Part shown: in pieces, positions 26,135 to 34,858 of the stretch
How the letters are laid out: each line of letters begins with the position of its first letter
Position numbering within the stretch: the stretch's first letter is position 1
Assembly (NCBI GenBank): GCA_017626015.1
Contig: JAGAJO010000005.1
Location: 1-64,000, forward strand
From: Ruminococcus sp.
GTDB taxonomy: Bacteria > Bacillota > Clostridia > Oscillospirales > Ruminococcaceae
Reading direction: 5' to 3'
DNA: 64,000 nt
The notes under the pieces: model-generated
What the model saw: only the letters and a program-made list of their open reading frames with translations
Told to the model about the DNA's origin: nothing
Databases searched by the model: none
Program-made: the position numbers and the translations under genes

Positions 26135-26177
26135 AAGGACTGCCCGACATCAAGACGGCAGTCCTTTATCTTTTTTG
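26135..26177 (+). terminator. terminator between convergent tex and spoVT
   Basis: AAGGACTGCC (26135-26144) pairs with GGCAGTCCTT (26157-26166), then TTATCTTTTTT. It may act in both directions. Confidence 0.8.
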
Positions 26178-26196
26178 ATATTCTTTCCGTTAAAAG

Positions 26197-26736
26197 CTAC
26201 TGCTCGATCTGCTTTCCAAGAAACATTGCTGCTGCCTTGCAAAGCATAGTCTGATTTTCGGTAACATACTCGTTATCTCCGCTCGCCATAAAAGCTACTG
26301 CGCCGGAAATATCTCCCCCCGAAATAATGGGAAATATTGTAAGTGCATGATTCTGCACACCCTCAACCGGACGGAATATATCAGTTCCGTCGGTATATTC
26401 ATAGCTGCTGCGTTTTTCAAGCATATCCTCCAGCGCCGGAGAAAGCCTGCGCTGTGAATATTCCTTTTTGGATACTCCCGAAACTGCTACAACATGATCC
26501 TTATCAAAAATAACCGCTGGCGCTCCTCCAAGCTTCGAGATGACCTCAGCCGCCTGGAGCGCCCCGTCGGAAAGCTCGTTTATAGGCGAATATTTTTTAA
26601 AGATAACCTCCCCGTCCGGATTTGTATAGATCTCAAGGGGGTCGCCCTCCCTTATTCTCATGGTACGTCTGATCTCCTTAGGGATAACCACCCTGCCTAA
26701 GTCGTCTATACGACGGACAATTCCTGTTGCTTTCAT
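26197..26736 (-). CDS. spoVT: SpoVT-like AbrB/GAF transcriptional regulator
   Basis: A 179-residue regulator. Residues 1-50 form the swapped-hairpin AbrB DNA-binding domain (MKATGIVRRIDDLGRVVIPKEIRRTM). About 55-178 form a GAF-like domain (APAVIFDKDHVVAVSG, FPIISGGDISGAVAFM). Layout and length match SpoVT, a forespore regulator of Bacillus and Clostridia. GGAGGT just upstream selects ATG 26736 over the in-frame start at 26763. Its presence suggests the lineage retains part of the sporulation programme. Confidence 0.92.
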   Translation of the reverse strand: MKATGIVRRIDDLGRVVIPKEIRRTMRIREGDPLEIYTNPDGEVIFKKYSPINELSDGALQAAEVISKLGGAPAVIFDKDHVVAVSGVSKKEYSQRRLSPALEDMLEKRSSYEYTDGTDIFRPVEGVQNHALTIFPIISGGDISGAVAFMASGDNEYVTENQTMLCKAAAMFLGKQIEQ

Positions 26737-26986
26737 TTTATTTACCTCCGAATTAATGATCATTTCTAAATTTGTGTTATTATTATTTGCATAAGCTGCT
26801 ATTTTATGCAGGAAATGATTTCATGCATATATTGGCTATTTGAAATTCAAATCAAAACCATTTTCAGATTTTGAAATTTCGTTCATATCATATCAAAAAA
26901 AAGCATATTTACAGCTTTACAGAAAAATATCCTTCTTACTCAATATGCAGCGGTTCCTTTTTAATGAATTATCCGCAGAAAATAAC

Positions 26987-27020
26987 AAAAAACGGAGAGC
27001 CAATTAAACTCTCCGTTTTT
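26987..27020. terminator. terminator downstream of hydA (minus strand)
   Basis: AAAAAACGGAGAG and CTCTCCGTTTTT form a symmetric stem with A and T tracts on both sides, so it can work on the minus strand after hydA. The rest of 26737-26986 is AT-rich; apart from the GGAGGT ribosome-binding site of spoVT I see nothing else in it. Confidence 0.85.
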
Positions 27021-27042
27021 GCATTTTATTTTGAGATGAAAT

Positions 27043-28785
27043 TTATACTCCGCGCTTAACGTATGTAGTGTGCAGCATCTTATGCGCTCTTGAGCTGCCC
27101 GGCTTATCAAAATACTCGTCATAAAGCATCTTCATAACAGGGCTTTCATGAGACTTTCTGTATTTAAGTCCCTTATCTGTATCGTACAGCGCCTTTGCTC
27201 TCATAGACTTGAGATCCTTGTAGTTTCTTACGCTGTCGCTCTGTACAGGCTGTCCGCCGCCGTTGATACAGCCGCCGGGACATGCCATTATCTCAACGAA
27301 ATGATAATTCTTCTCGCCGCTCTTGACCTGCTCTACGACCTTTCTTGCATTGGCAAGTCCGGAAGCTACGCAGACATTAAGCTCAACTCCGCCGACCTTA
27401 TATGTGGCTTCCTTGATATCCTTTGTGCCTCTGACTTCCTTGAACTCGATCGCCTTGCAGCTGCCGTCAAGCTTGCAGGCAGCAGTTCTGAGAGCTGCCT
27501 CCATAACTCCTCCGGTTGCTCCGAAAATAGCGCCTGCACCTGTTGCAGTCTCGAAAGGATTGTCGAACTCTTCCTTCTTCATATCCGCAAAGGCTATACC
27601 TGCGCCCTTGATCATCTTGCCCAGCTCTCTCGTGGTAAGTGCAACGTCAACATCGTCAAAATCAAATGTTCTCAGCTCTTCTCTTGTTACCTCGAACTTC
27701 TTGGCGGTACACGGAATGATACTTACAACGAACAGATCCTTAGGATCAATACCGTTCTTCTGGCAATAATAGCTCTTAAGCACCGCACCGAACATCTGCT
27801 GAGGAGACTTACAGCTGGAGAGATGCGGCAGGAATTCAGGATAGTAATGCTCACAGAATTTTATCCAGCCGGGGCAGCATGAGGTAAACATAGGCAGCGT
27901 CTTTTTGCCCTGGATACGCTCGATAAGCTCGTTTGCTTCCTCCATGATCGTAAGGTCGGCAGTTACGTCCATGTTGAATACCTTGTCAACGCCAAGACGT
28001 CTGATAGCCGCAACCATCTGTCCCTCTACGTTGGTTCCGATAGGCATACCGAATACCTCTCCCAGAGTAGCTCTGATGGAAGGAGCCGTAAAGAATACGA
28101 CCTTTTTCTTGGGATCGGAAATAGCTTCCCATACCTGGTCTATCTGGCTCTTCTCATTGAGAGCGCCGACAGGACAGGCAACTATGCACTGACCGCAGCC
28201 AACACATGGTGAATCGATAAGACTCTTCTCAAAAGCGCAGCCAACGTGTACGTTAAAGCCTCTTCTGATAGGTCCGATAACGGAAACGCTCTGGATATTC
28301 TTGCAGGCGGCAACACATCTCATACACTGAATGCACTTGTTGTTGTCTCTTACAAGGTAGGGAGACTTGTCGTCAAGGGGATAGATAGCATCCTCACCCT
28401 TGAATCTGTCCTCGTCTACGCCGTAGTCAAATGCAAGCTTCTGAAGCTCACAGTTGTTTCCTCTTACGCAGGAAAGGCACTTTTTATGGTGACTTGAAAG
28501 AATAAGCTCGATAGTAGTTTTTCTGGAAGCTCTTACCTTTGCGGTATTGGTAAGTACCTCCATACCCTCCTCAGCGGGATATACGCAGGCTGCAACAAGT
28601 CCTCTTCTGCCTACGACCTCAACTACGCATACACGGCAAGCGCCTATGCAGTTGACTCCTTTAAGATAACAGAGCGACGGGATCTCGATATTGACCGTCT
28701 TTGCCGCCTCCATGATAGTAGAGCCTGCGGGAACCTCTGTTGGAATTCCGTTTATTTTAAGATGTATTTTCTGAACCTTTTCCAT
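27043..28785 (-). CDS. hydA: [FeFe] hydrogenase catalytic subunit HydA of the bifurcating complex
   Basis: A 580-residue enzyme making H2 from ferredoxin and NADH together with HydB and HydC. Order: N-terminal [2Fe-2S] domain (CYLKGVNCIGACRVC), His-Cys [4Fe-4S] site (HHKKCLSCVRGNNC), two ferredoxin clusters (CIQCMRCVAACK, CVGCGQCIVACPVG), then the H-cluster domain with TSCCPGW, IPCTAKKFE and MACPGGCINGGGQP. The second motif has Ile where the canonical family has Met (MPCTxKK). The C-terminus is a small-subunit-like tail. 16 bp downstream of hydB; a terminator follows. Confidence 0.96.
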   Translation of the reverse strand: MEKVQKIHLKINGIPTEVPAGSTIMEAAKTVNIEIPSLCYLKGVNCIGACRVCVVEVVGRRGLVAACVYPAEEGMEVLTNTAKVRASRKTTIELILSSHHKKCLSCVRGNNCELQKLAFDYGVDEDRFKGEDAIYPLDDKSPYLVRDNNKCIQCMRCVAACKNIQSVSVIGPIRRGFNVHVGCAFEKSLIDSPCVGCGQCIVACPVGALNEKSQIDQVWEAISDPKKKVVFFTAPSIRATLGEVFGMPIGTNVEGQMVAAIRRLGVDKVFNMDVTADLTIMEEANELIERIQGKKTLPMFTSCCPGWIKFCEHYYPEFLPHLSSCKSPQQMFGAVLKSYYCQKNGIDPKDLFVVSIIPCTAKKFEVTREELRTFDFDDVDVALTTRELGKMIKGAGIAFADMKKEEFDNPFETATGAGAIFGATGGVMEAALRTAACKLDGSCKAIEFKEVRGTKDIKEATYKVGGVELNVCVASGLANARKVVEQVKSGEKNYHFVEIMACPGGCINGGGQPVQSDSVRNYKDLKSMRAKALYDTDKGLKYRKSHESPVMKMLYDEYFDKPGSSRAHKMLHTTYVKRGV

Positions 28786-28801
28786 TTATATGAGTCCTCC
28801 T

Positions 28802-30694
28802 CTACTTCTTCACAACTGCGCCGAACTTACAGTTCTTTACGCACAGTCCGCATTTAATGCACTTATCTGTATCGATAACGTGCGGATTCTTGACCGTTCC
28901 GGAAATTGCTCCGACAGGGCAGTTTCTAGCGCAGAGCGTACAGCCTCTGCACTTGGAAGCGTCGATCTCGTAACGAAGCAGATCCTTGCACACGCCGGCA
29001 GGACATTTCTTGTCAACAATGTGTGCGATATATTCGTCCCGGAAATAAGAAATTGTAGAAAGAACGGGGTTTGGAGCAGACTGTCCCAGTGCGCACAGCG
29101 AGGAATTTTTCATATGATTAGCAAGCTCTTCGATCTTGTCCAGATCCTCAAGCTCACCGTTTCCGGAGGTGATCTTCTCCAGGAACTGAAGCAGACGTCT
29201 TGTTCCTATACGGCAGGGAGTACACTTACCGCATGACTCGTCAACAGTGAAGTTAAGATAGAACTTGGAAATATCCACCATGCAGGTATCCTCATCCATA
29301 ATGATAAGTCCGCCTGAACCCATCATAGATCCGAGAGCCGTCAGATGCTCATAATCGATAGGAGTATCTATATGACACGCAGGAATACATCCGCCGGAAG
29401 GACCTCCCGTCTGAGCTGCCTTGAACTTCTTTCCGTTGGGAATACCTCCGCCGATCTCCTCTACGATCTCACGCAAAGTGGTACCCATGGGGATCTCAAC
29501 CAGACCTACGTTGGTGATCTTTCCGCCGAGAGCAAATACCTTTGTACCCTTTGAGGTCTCTGTTCCCATAGAAGAATACCATGCTGCGCCTTTTCTGATG
29601 ATCTGTGCAATATTTGCAAGCGTCTCAACATTATTAAGTACTGTAGGCTTGCCGAACAGACCCTTAACGGCAGGGAACGGAGGACGGGGCCTCGGCTCTC
29701 CTCTGTGACCCTCTATAGAGGTCATAAGAGCGGTCTCCTCTCCGCATACAAACGCACCTGCGCCAAGTCTAATCTCGATATCAAAATCAAAGCCCTTGCC
29801 GAAAATATCCTTACCGAGCAATCCGTACTCTCTTGCCTGATCGATAGCGATCTTCAATCTGTTTACCGCAACGGGATATTCAGCTCTTACATATATGTAG
29901 CCCTGATGTGCGCCGATGGTATATCCTGCGATAGCCATAGCCTCCAGAACGGCGTGCGGGTCACCCTCGAGAATTGAACGGTCCATAAATGCGCCCGGGT
30001 CGCCTTCATCGGCGTTGCAACAGACATACTTTACGTCGCCCTGAGAAGCCTTTGCAAACTGCCACTTCTTACCTGTAGGGAAGCCTGCGCCGCCTCTTCC
30101 TCTGATACCGGAATCAAGGATCTCCTTAATAACATCGTCCGGCTTCATTTCGTTGAGTACCTTATAAAGAGCCTGATATCCGTCGGTAGCGATATACTCC
30201 TCGATATTCTCGGGATCGATAACTCCGCAGTTTCTCAGCGCAACTCTTTTCTGCTTCTTATAGAAATTGGTCTCATACAGTGAAATTATAGAGCCGTCCT
30301 CATGAACTGTCTCCTGATAAAGCAGATCCTTGCAGATCTTGCCGTTTTTCAGATGCTCATCCACAACTCTTATAACGCCCTCGGGAGTAGCCTGAGCGTA
30401 AAAAGCGCCTTCTGGATATACTATCATGATAGGACCAAGTGAGCAAAGTCCGAAGCAGCCTGTCCTTACAACGAGTATCTCCTTGTCAAGGCCCTGCTTC
30501 TTAAGCTCGCTGTCCAGAGCCTCGAGAACCTTCTGGCTGCCGGAGGAGGTACAGCCTGTACCGCCGCACACAAGGACCTGCTTGCGGTAGCCTGTTTTCT
30601 TTGCCAGCTTTTCGCCCTCTTCGGCGATTATTTTTCTGACCTTGACCAGATCCTCACGGGATTTTTTGATTTTATTCAGTTCCTCAATAGTCAT
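28802..30694 (-). CDS. hydB: NADH-binding flavoprotein subunit HydB (NuoF-like)
   Basis: A 630-residue NuoF homolog. N-terminal thioredoxin-like [2Fe-2S] domain (VLVCGGTGCTSSGSQK, CFGLCSLGP). Central FMN/NADH domain (GRGGAGFPTGKKW, CNADEGDPGAFMDRS, GAGAFVCGEETALMTSIEG). SLBB region, then the iron-sulfur helix bundle (SCGKCTPCRIGTRR). C-terminal two-[4Fe-4S] ferredoxin domain (CRGCTLCARNCPVG, CIKCGLCVKNCKFG), the hallmark of hydrogenase-type HydB. Its start overlaps the hydC stop by 4 bp. Confidence 0.96.
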   Translation of the reverse strand: MTIEELNKIKKSREDLVKVRKIIAEEGEKLAKKTGYRKQVLVCGGTGCTSSGSQKVLEALDSELKKQGLDKEILVVRTGCFGLCSLGPIMIVYPEGAFYAQATPEGVIRVVDEHLKNGKICKDLLYQETVHEDGSIISLYETNFYKKQKRVALRNCGVIDPENIEEYIATDGYQALYKVLNEMKPDDVIKEILDSGIRGRGGAGFPTGKKWQFAKASQGDVKYVCCNADEGDPGAFMDRSILEGDPHAVLEAMAIAGYTIGAHQGYIYVRAEYPVAVNRLKIAIDQAREYGLLGKDIFGKGFDFDIEIRLGAGAFVCGEETALMTSIEGHRGEPRPRPPFPAVKGLFGKPTVLNNVETLANIAQIIRKGAAWYSSMGTETSKGTKVFALGGKITNVGLVEIPMGTTLREIVEEIGGGIPNGKKFKAAQTGGPSGGCIPACHIDTPIDYEHLTALGSMMGSGGLIIMDEDTCMVDISKFYLNFTVDESCGKCTPCRIGTRRLLQFLEKITSGNGELEDLDKIEELANHMKNSSLCALGQSAPNPVLSTISYFRDEYIAHIVDKKCPAGVCKDLLRYEIDASKCRGCTLCARNCPVGAISGTVKNPHVIDTDKCIKCGLCVKNCKFGAVVKK

Positions 30695-31206
30695 TCTTTC
30701 TTGCCTCCCTTTTTATTGACGTAGCTGTCGATTATCTTGCCTACCTGATCTGGCGTAAGCTTACCGTAAACGTCGTCGTCTATCATCATTACCGGAGCAA
30801 GACCGCAGGCGCCTACGCATCGGCAGGAATCTATAGAGAACATACCGTCGGGAGTACACTCGCCGCTCTTGATGCCCAGCTTATTTTCAACTGCCTCAAG
30901 GATCTTATCCGAGCCTTTAACATAGCACGCTGTACCAAGACAGACACTGATCCTGTGTTCGCCCTTGGGGGTAAGCGAGAACTGCGAATAGAATGTCGCA
31001 ACTCCGTAAACCTCCGAAAGAGAGATATTAAGACCCTCTGCGATCATTGTCTGAACTTCAATAGGAAGATAGCCGTAAATTCCCTGAGCCTCCTGCAAAA
31101 TAGGCATAAGCCCTCCCGGCTGGTCGTGATGCTTGGCTATGACTTCCTTAAGCTGTCTTTCCTGGACAAGTGTACCCTTAAATGTATTAAGGCTTTTTTC
31201 CGTCAT
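30691..31206 (-). CDS. hydC: NuoE-like [2Fe-2S] subunit HydC
   Basis: A 171-residue thioredoxin-fold [2Fe-2S] protein, first gene of the hydCBA operon. Cluster ligands are in CLGTACYVKG and CRCVGACG. N-terminal helices (GGLMPILQEAQGIYGYLP) match NuoE. With HydB it forms the NADH module that passes electrons to HydA. GAGGAGGT lies upstream on the minus strand. The ATGA overlap with hydB indicates translational coupling. Confidence 0.95.
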   Translation of the reverse strand: MTEKSLNTFKGTLVQERQLKEVIAKHHDQPGGLMPILQEAQGIYGYLPIEVQTMIAEGLNISLSEVYGVATFYSQFSLTPKGEHRISVCLGTACYVKGSDKILEAVENKLGIKSGECTPDGMFSIDSCRCVGACGLAPVMMIDDDVYGKLTPDQVGKIIDSYVNKKGGKKE

Positions 31207-31377
31207 AAAATAACCTCCTCAATTAAGTATCTTATCTTTGAACCCGCTTTCAGAACACATACGCATCACATTATAAAAATGCGGTCTGTCATGAAAAACA
31301 GGTTTTAAATATATGGCATGATGTATTTTACATATACATTTTATCATGTGATATATAAGCACACACCTTACTAGATA

Positions 31378-31406
31378 ATTATACATCATTTTAATAGAAA
31401 ATTCAA
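31378..31406 (-). promoter_or_regulatory. promoter of hydCBA
   Basis: On the minus strand, TTGAAT (31406-31401), 17-bp spacer, TATAAT (31383-31378). This gives a leader of about 165 nt before hydC. The rest of 31207-31522 is AT-rich, with no gene seen. Confidence 0.65.
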
Positions 31407-31522
31407 GCTTTTTCAAAAAATTTATGTACAAATTTGACACCTGTCTTTTATGCAATTTCCCGTATATCCTAAATTCCGACCTTATTTATTTCACAAAACA
31501 ATAATTGATTTTCTAAGTAAAC

Positions 31523-31551
31523 AAAAAGAAGCCGGATATCCGACTTCTTTT
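31523..31551. terminator. terminator after the cytidylate-kinase-like gene (minus strand)
   Basis: AAAAAGAAGCCGGAT and ATCCGACTTCTTTT form a stem with one mismatch. On the minus strand it is followed by TTTTTG. Confidence 0.75.
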
Positions 31552-31607
31552 CGTAGTAAGGAAAGTAAAATGAATTAAAAATGGAAATGATCAAATCTAT
31601 TGTAAAA

Positions 31608-32234
31608 TCAGGTGCGCAGACTTTCTTTTATGTCTATATAGCTCTTCATGAGCCTTACCGCACCTTCGATACCCGTCTTAGAGGTGTTTATGCACAGATC
31701 ATAATTCTTAGCCTCGCCCCACTTCATATCGGTGTAATAGTTATAATACGAGGCTCTCCTCTTATCGGTCTTCTTGATAAAATCCTCCGCTTTGTTCTTT
31801 TCGATATCGTAACGCTGGAGGATCCTCGCCTTTTTTTCCTTTATATTGCCCGAAACGAAGAAATTTATCACGTTGGGCATTCCCTTCAGGACATAATCCG
31901 CACATCTTCCGACTATAACGCACGGACCCTGCTCTCCCAGCTTTTTAATAGTCTCAAACTGGGCAAGAAAGATCTTATGGTTCAAGGGCATATCCGGATT
32001 TATCCTGCCGTCCGCCGTTACGGGATAATTTCCCATAACAAGCGAAAAGAGAAAGCTGTTGGTATAGGATTCGTCATTTTTCACAAACAGTTCCTGACAG
32101 ATCCCGCTCTCCTTGGAAGCTATCTCCAACAACTCCTTATCATAAAAGGGAATAGAGAAATCCTGTGCAAGTATTTTGCCTATTTCACGTCCTCCGCTGC
32201 CGAATTCACGGCTTATGGTAATAATGGATCTCAT
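31608..32234 (-). CDS. cytidylate kinase-like family protein
   Basis: A 208-residue P-loop protein of the cytidylate-kinase-like family common in Firmicutes. N-terminal SREFGSGGREIGKILAQ is an atypical nucleotide loop. IPFYDKELLEIASKESG, PCVIVGRCADYVL and RILQRYDIEKNKAEDFIKKTDKRRASYYNYYT follow the family pattern. The true nucleoside substrate of this family is not established. AAAGGGGAG serves as ribosome-binding site, and TGCTATAAT on the minus strand near 32273 is a probable extended -10. Monocistronic, with its own terminator. Confidence 0.88.
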   Translation of the reverse strand: MRSIITISREFGSGGREIGKILAQDFSIPFYDKELLEIASKESGICQELFVKNDESYTNSFLFSLVMGNYPVTADGRINPDMPLNHKIFLAQFETIKKLGEQGPCVIVGRCADYVLKGMPNVINFFVSGNIKEKKARILQRYDIEKNKAEDFIKKTDKRRASYYNYYTDMKWGEAKNYDLCINTSKTGIEGAVRLMKSYIDIKESLRT

Positions 32235-32444
32235 ATAACAACTCCCCTTTCATGCTTTTGTACTGTTTATATTATAGCACACTTTTTGTGTTTTGTATAC
32301 AATTTTTCAAAAAATTCTTTCACAAATTTATGCATTTTAATTTGTGCAACTTTCATATACTTTTTAAATTTCATATAACAACATAGCTGTCAGCGTGCAA
32401 GTCTGAAATATTACAGATAATTACGAATAAGTTACAAATCGGGG

Positions 32445-32473
32445 TTGTAATCTGAAAAAAATTATGTTATAAT
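32445..32473 (+). promoter_or_regulatory. promoter of the GH95/GH26 pair
   Basis: TTGTAA (32445-32450), 17-bp spacer, TATAAT (32468-32473). The divergent intergenic region 32235-32554 otherwise shows only AT-rich sequence and the minus-strand promoter of the kinase-like gene. Confidence 0.7.
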
Positions 32474-32554
32474 AATATAAATATTGATCAATAACGGTTT
32501 TGTGTACACTTTACTCCGCACCCTGCGGTGTGCCGTCGCAAAAGGAGAATGAGA

Positions 32555-34837
32555 ATGAATTTTTCTAAGGTATTATGGTATAAAGACCCCGCCGATGACT
32601 GGAACAAGGCTCTGCCGGTGGGCAACGGCAGAATAGGCGCAATGGTATTTTCCCAGCCGCTTAGGGAACGTATCCAGCTCAACGAGGACTCCGTCTGGTC
32701 GGGAGGATACAGGGAAAGAAACAATCCGTCCGCTTTGGAAAATCTTGAAAGGGTAAGACAGCTTATCCGCAGTGAAAAGATACCCGAAGCGGAGGCTGTT
32801 ATATTCGATGCATTCTGCGGAACCCCCCCCAACGAAAGACATTATATGCCTCTGGGAGATATGACGGCAGAGCATTACGGGGAAGAAAACTGTGTTTTCA
32901 AAGCCCGCAGTCTTGATCTTGAAACTGCGATATGTCTTACAGAATATGAGATAAACGGCGTTAACTTCAAACGTGAGGTCATATGCTCGGCGCCGGATAA
33001 TGCGCTTGTCATGAACATATCCGCCGACAAAAAAGGGTCTGTCAGCGTAAGGATATCTATCGACGGACGTGACGATTATTTTGATTCCAACAGTCCTGTG
33101 AACGATACGGATATATCCTACTACGGCGGCTGCGGCGGAAACGGCGGGATCGGCTTTGCCGCATACATAAGAGTTGTGGGAAAGGGCGGAAAGGTACGCA
33201 GATACGGTAATTTCATTCAGGCCGAGCAGTGCGACGAGATAACGGTGATACTTACTGCACAGACAAGCTACCGCTATAAAAATTACAAGGAGCTTTGCAG
33301 GCTTCAGGCGGAAGAGTGTGCAAAAAAGGACTATGAAGCTATAAGATCGGCGCACATTGCCGATTACCGCAGCTACTTCGACAGGGCGGAATTATCCGTC
33401 TGCGACACGAGCGGCGGAAGCTCCCGTCTGCCTACCGACGAGCGGCTCGCCCTTGTCAGGGAGGGCAAAAGCGACAGCGAGCTTGTACGTCTGTATTTCG
33501 ATTTCGGACGCTATCTTATGATCGCCGGAAGCAGGGAGGGTACGCTCCCCCTTAATCTTCAGGGAATCTGGAATCAGGATATGTGGCCGGCATGGGGCGG
33601 AAGATATACCGTAAACATCAATACGGAAATGAACTACTGGCCGGTGGAAAGCTGCAATCTGTCCGAGCTTCACACTCCCCTTTTTGCGCTTATTGAGAAA
33701 ATGCGTCCCCACGGACGTGAAACGGCTAAAAAAATGTACGACTGCTCCGGCTTCGTATGTCATCACAACACCGACCTCTGGGGCGATACCGCTCCACAGG
33801 ATCTATGGATACCCGCAACTCAGTGGCCTATGGGAGCGGCGTGGCTATGTCTGCACATATGGGAGCATTATCTGTTCACCTGCGATAAAGACTTCCTGTC
33901 GGAAAAATATGATACTATTAAAGAAGCGTCGGAATTTTTCACGGATTTTCTTATAGAGGACAAGTGCGGACGGCTCGTTACCTGCCCGTCACTTTCTCCC
34001 GAAAACACCTACATAACCCAGTCCGGATCCAAAGGCTCGGTATGTATAGGTCCGTCAATGGACAGCCAGATAATCTACTCACTGTTCACCGCAGTGATAT
34101 CGGCGGGAGAGATCCTTGACAGGGATTCAGAATACTGCTCAAAGCTCCGTGAAATGAGAGAAAGGCTTCCGAAGCCGGAAGTGGGAAAATACGGTCAGAT
34201 AAAGGAGTGGGCAGAGGACTACGATGAAGCGGAGCCGGGACACAGACATATATCTCAGCTTTTCGCTCTCTACCCTGCGGATCTGATATCAATGAGAAAA
34301 ACGCCCGAGCTTGCAAAGGCTGCCAGAGCTACCCTTGAAAGACGTCTCTCCCACGGAGGAGGTCACACCGGCTGGTCGAGGGCATGGATAATCAATCACT
34401 GGGCGAGACTTTTCGACGGTGAAAGGGTGGAGGAGAATATCAACGCCCTGCTTTCCCATTCGACCTCGGACAATATGTTCGATATGCATCCGCCTTTCCA
34501 GATAGACGGAAATTTCGGCGGCTGTGCGGGAATTACCGAGTCTATGCTCCAAAGCGAAAACGGCGAGATCATACTGCTGCCCGCCCTCTGTCCCTCATGG
34601 CGCAGCGGCAGCTTCAGAGGACTGCGGGCAAGAGGCGGCTTTGAAGTTTCCTGCCGATGGAAGGAAGGAAAAGCCGAGTTATGCGAAGTAATATCCCTCT
34701 GCGGTAATAAGTGCAGGCTTGTGTGTCCGGAAAGCACGGAAATTTTCTGCGGAAACTCCCCTGTGAAATATCACTACAGCGACGGCGCTGCGGAATTTGA
34801 GACTATCAGGGGAAAGACATACAGCGTCAGGTTTTAG
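32555..34837 (+). CDS. GH95-family glycoside hydrolase (alpha-L-fucosidase/galactosidase type)
   Basis: A 760-residue enzyme with no signal peptide, so cytosolic. N-terminal beta domain begins LWYKDPADDWNKALPVGNGRIGAMVF. The (alpha/alpha)6 barrel has MWPAWGGRYTVNINTEMNYW, CHHNTDLWGDTAPQD (Asn residues that assist water in GH95), QIKEWAEDYDEAEPGHRH (catalytic Glu region) and DMHPPFQIDGNFGG. AAAGGAG at 32541-32547 sits 7 nt before ATG 32555 and selects it over ATG 32549. It would release alpha-fucose or alpha-galactose from imported xyloglucan or similar oligosaccharides. Next gene is 21 bp away. Confidence 0.93.
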   Translation: MNFSKVLWYKDPADDWNKALPVGNGRIGAMVFSQPLRERIQLNEDSVWSGGYRERNNPSALENLERVRQLIRSEKIPEAEAVIFDAFCGTPPNERHYMPLGDMTAEHYGEENCVFKARSLDLETAICLTEYEINGVNFKREVICSAPDNALVMNISADKKGSVSVRISIDGRDDYFDSNSPVNDTDISYYGGCGGNGGIGFAAYIRVVGKGGKVRRYGNFIQAEQCDEITVILTAQTSYRYKNYKELCRLQAEECAKKDYEAIRSAHIADYRSYFDRAELSVCDTSGGSSRLPTDERLALVREGKSDSELVRLYFDFGRYLMIAGSREGTLPLNLQGIWNQDMWPAWGGRYTVNINTEMNYWPVESCNLSELHTPLFALIEKMRPHGRETAKKMYDCSGFVCHHNTDLWGDTAPQDLWIPATQWPMGAAWLCLHIWEHYLFTCDKDFLSEKYDTIKEASEFFTDFLIEDKCGRLVTCPSLSPENTYITQSGSKGSVCIGPSMDSQIIYSLFTAVISAGEILDRDSEYCSKLREMRERLPKPEVGKYGQIKEWAEDYDEAEPGHRHISQLFALYPADLISMRKTPELAKAARATLERRLSHGGGHTGWSRAWIINHWARLFDGERVEENINALLSHSTSDNMFDMHPPFQIDGNFGGCAGITESMLQSENGEIILLPALCPSWRSGSFRGLRARGGFEVSCRWKEGKAELCEVISLCGNKCRLVCPESTEIFCGNSPVKYHYSDGAAEFETIRGKTYSVRF

Positions 34838-34858
34838 TTTTGAAACGAGAGGTAGTCA

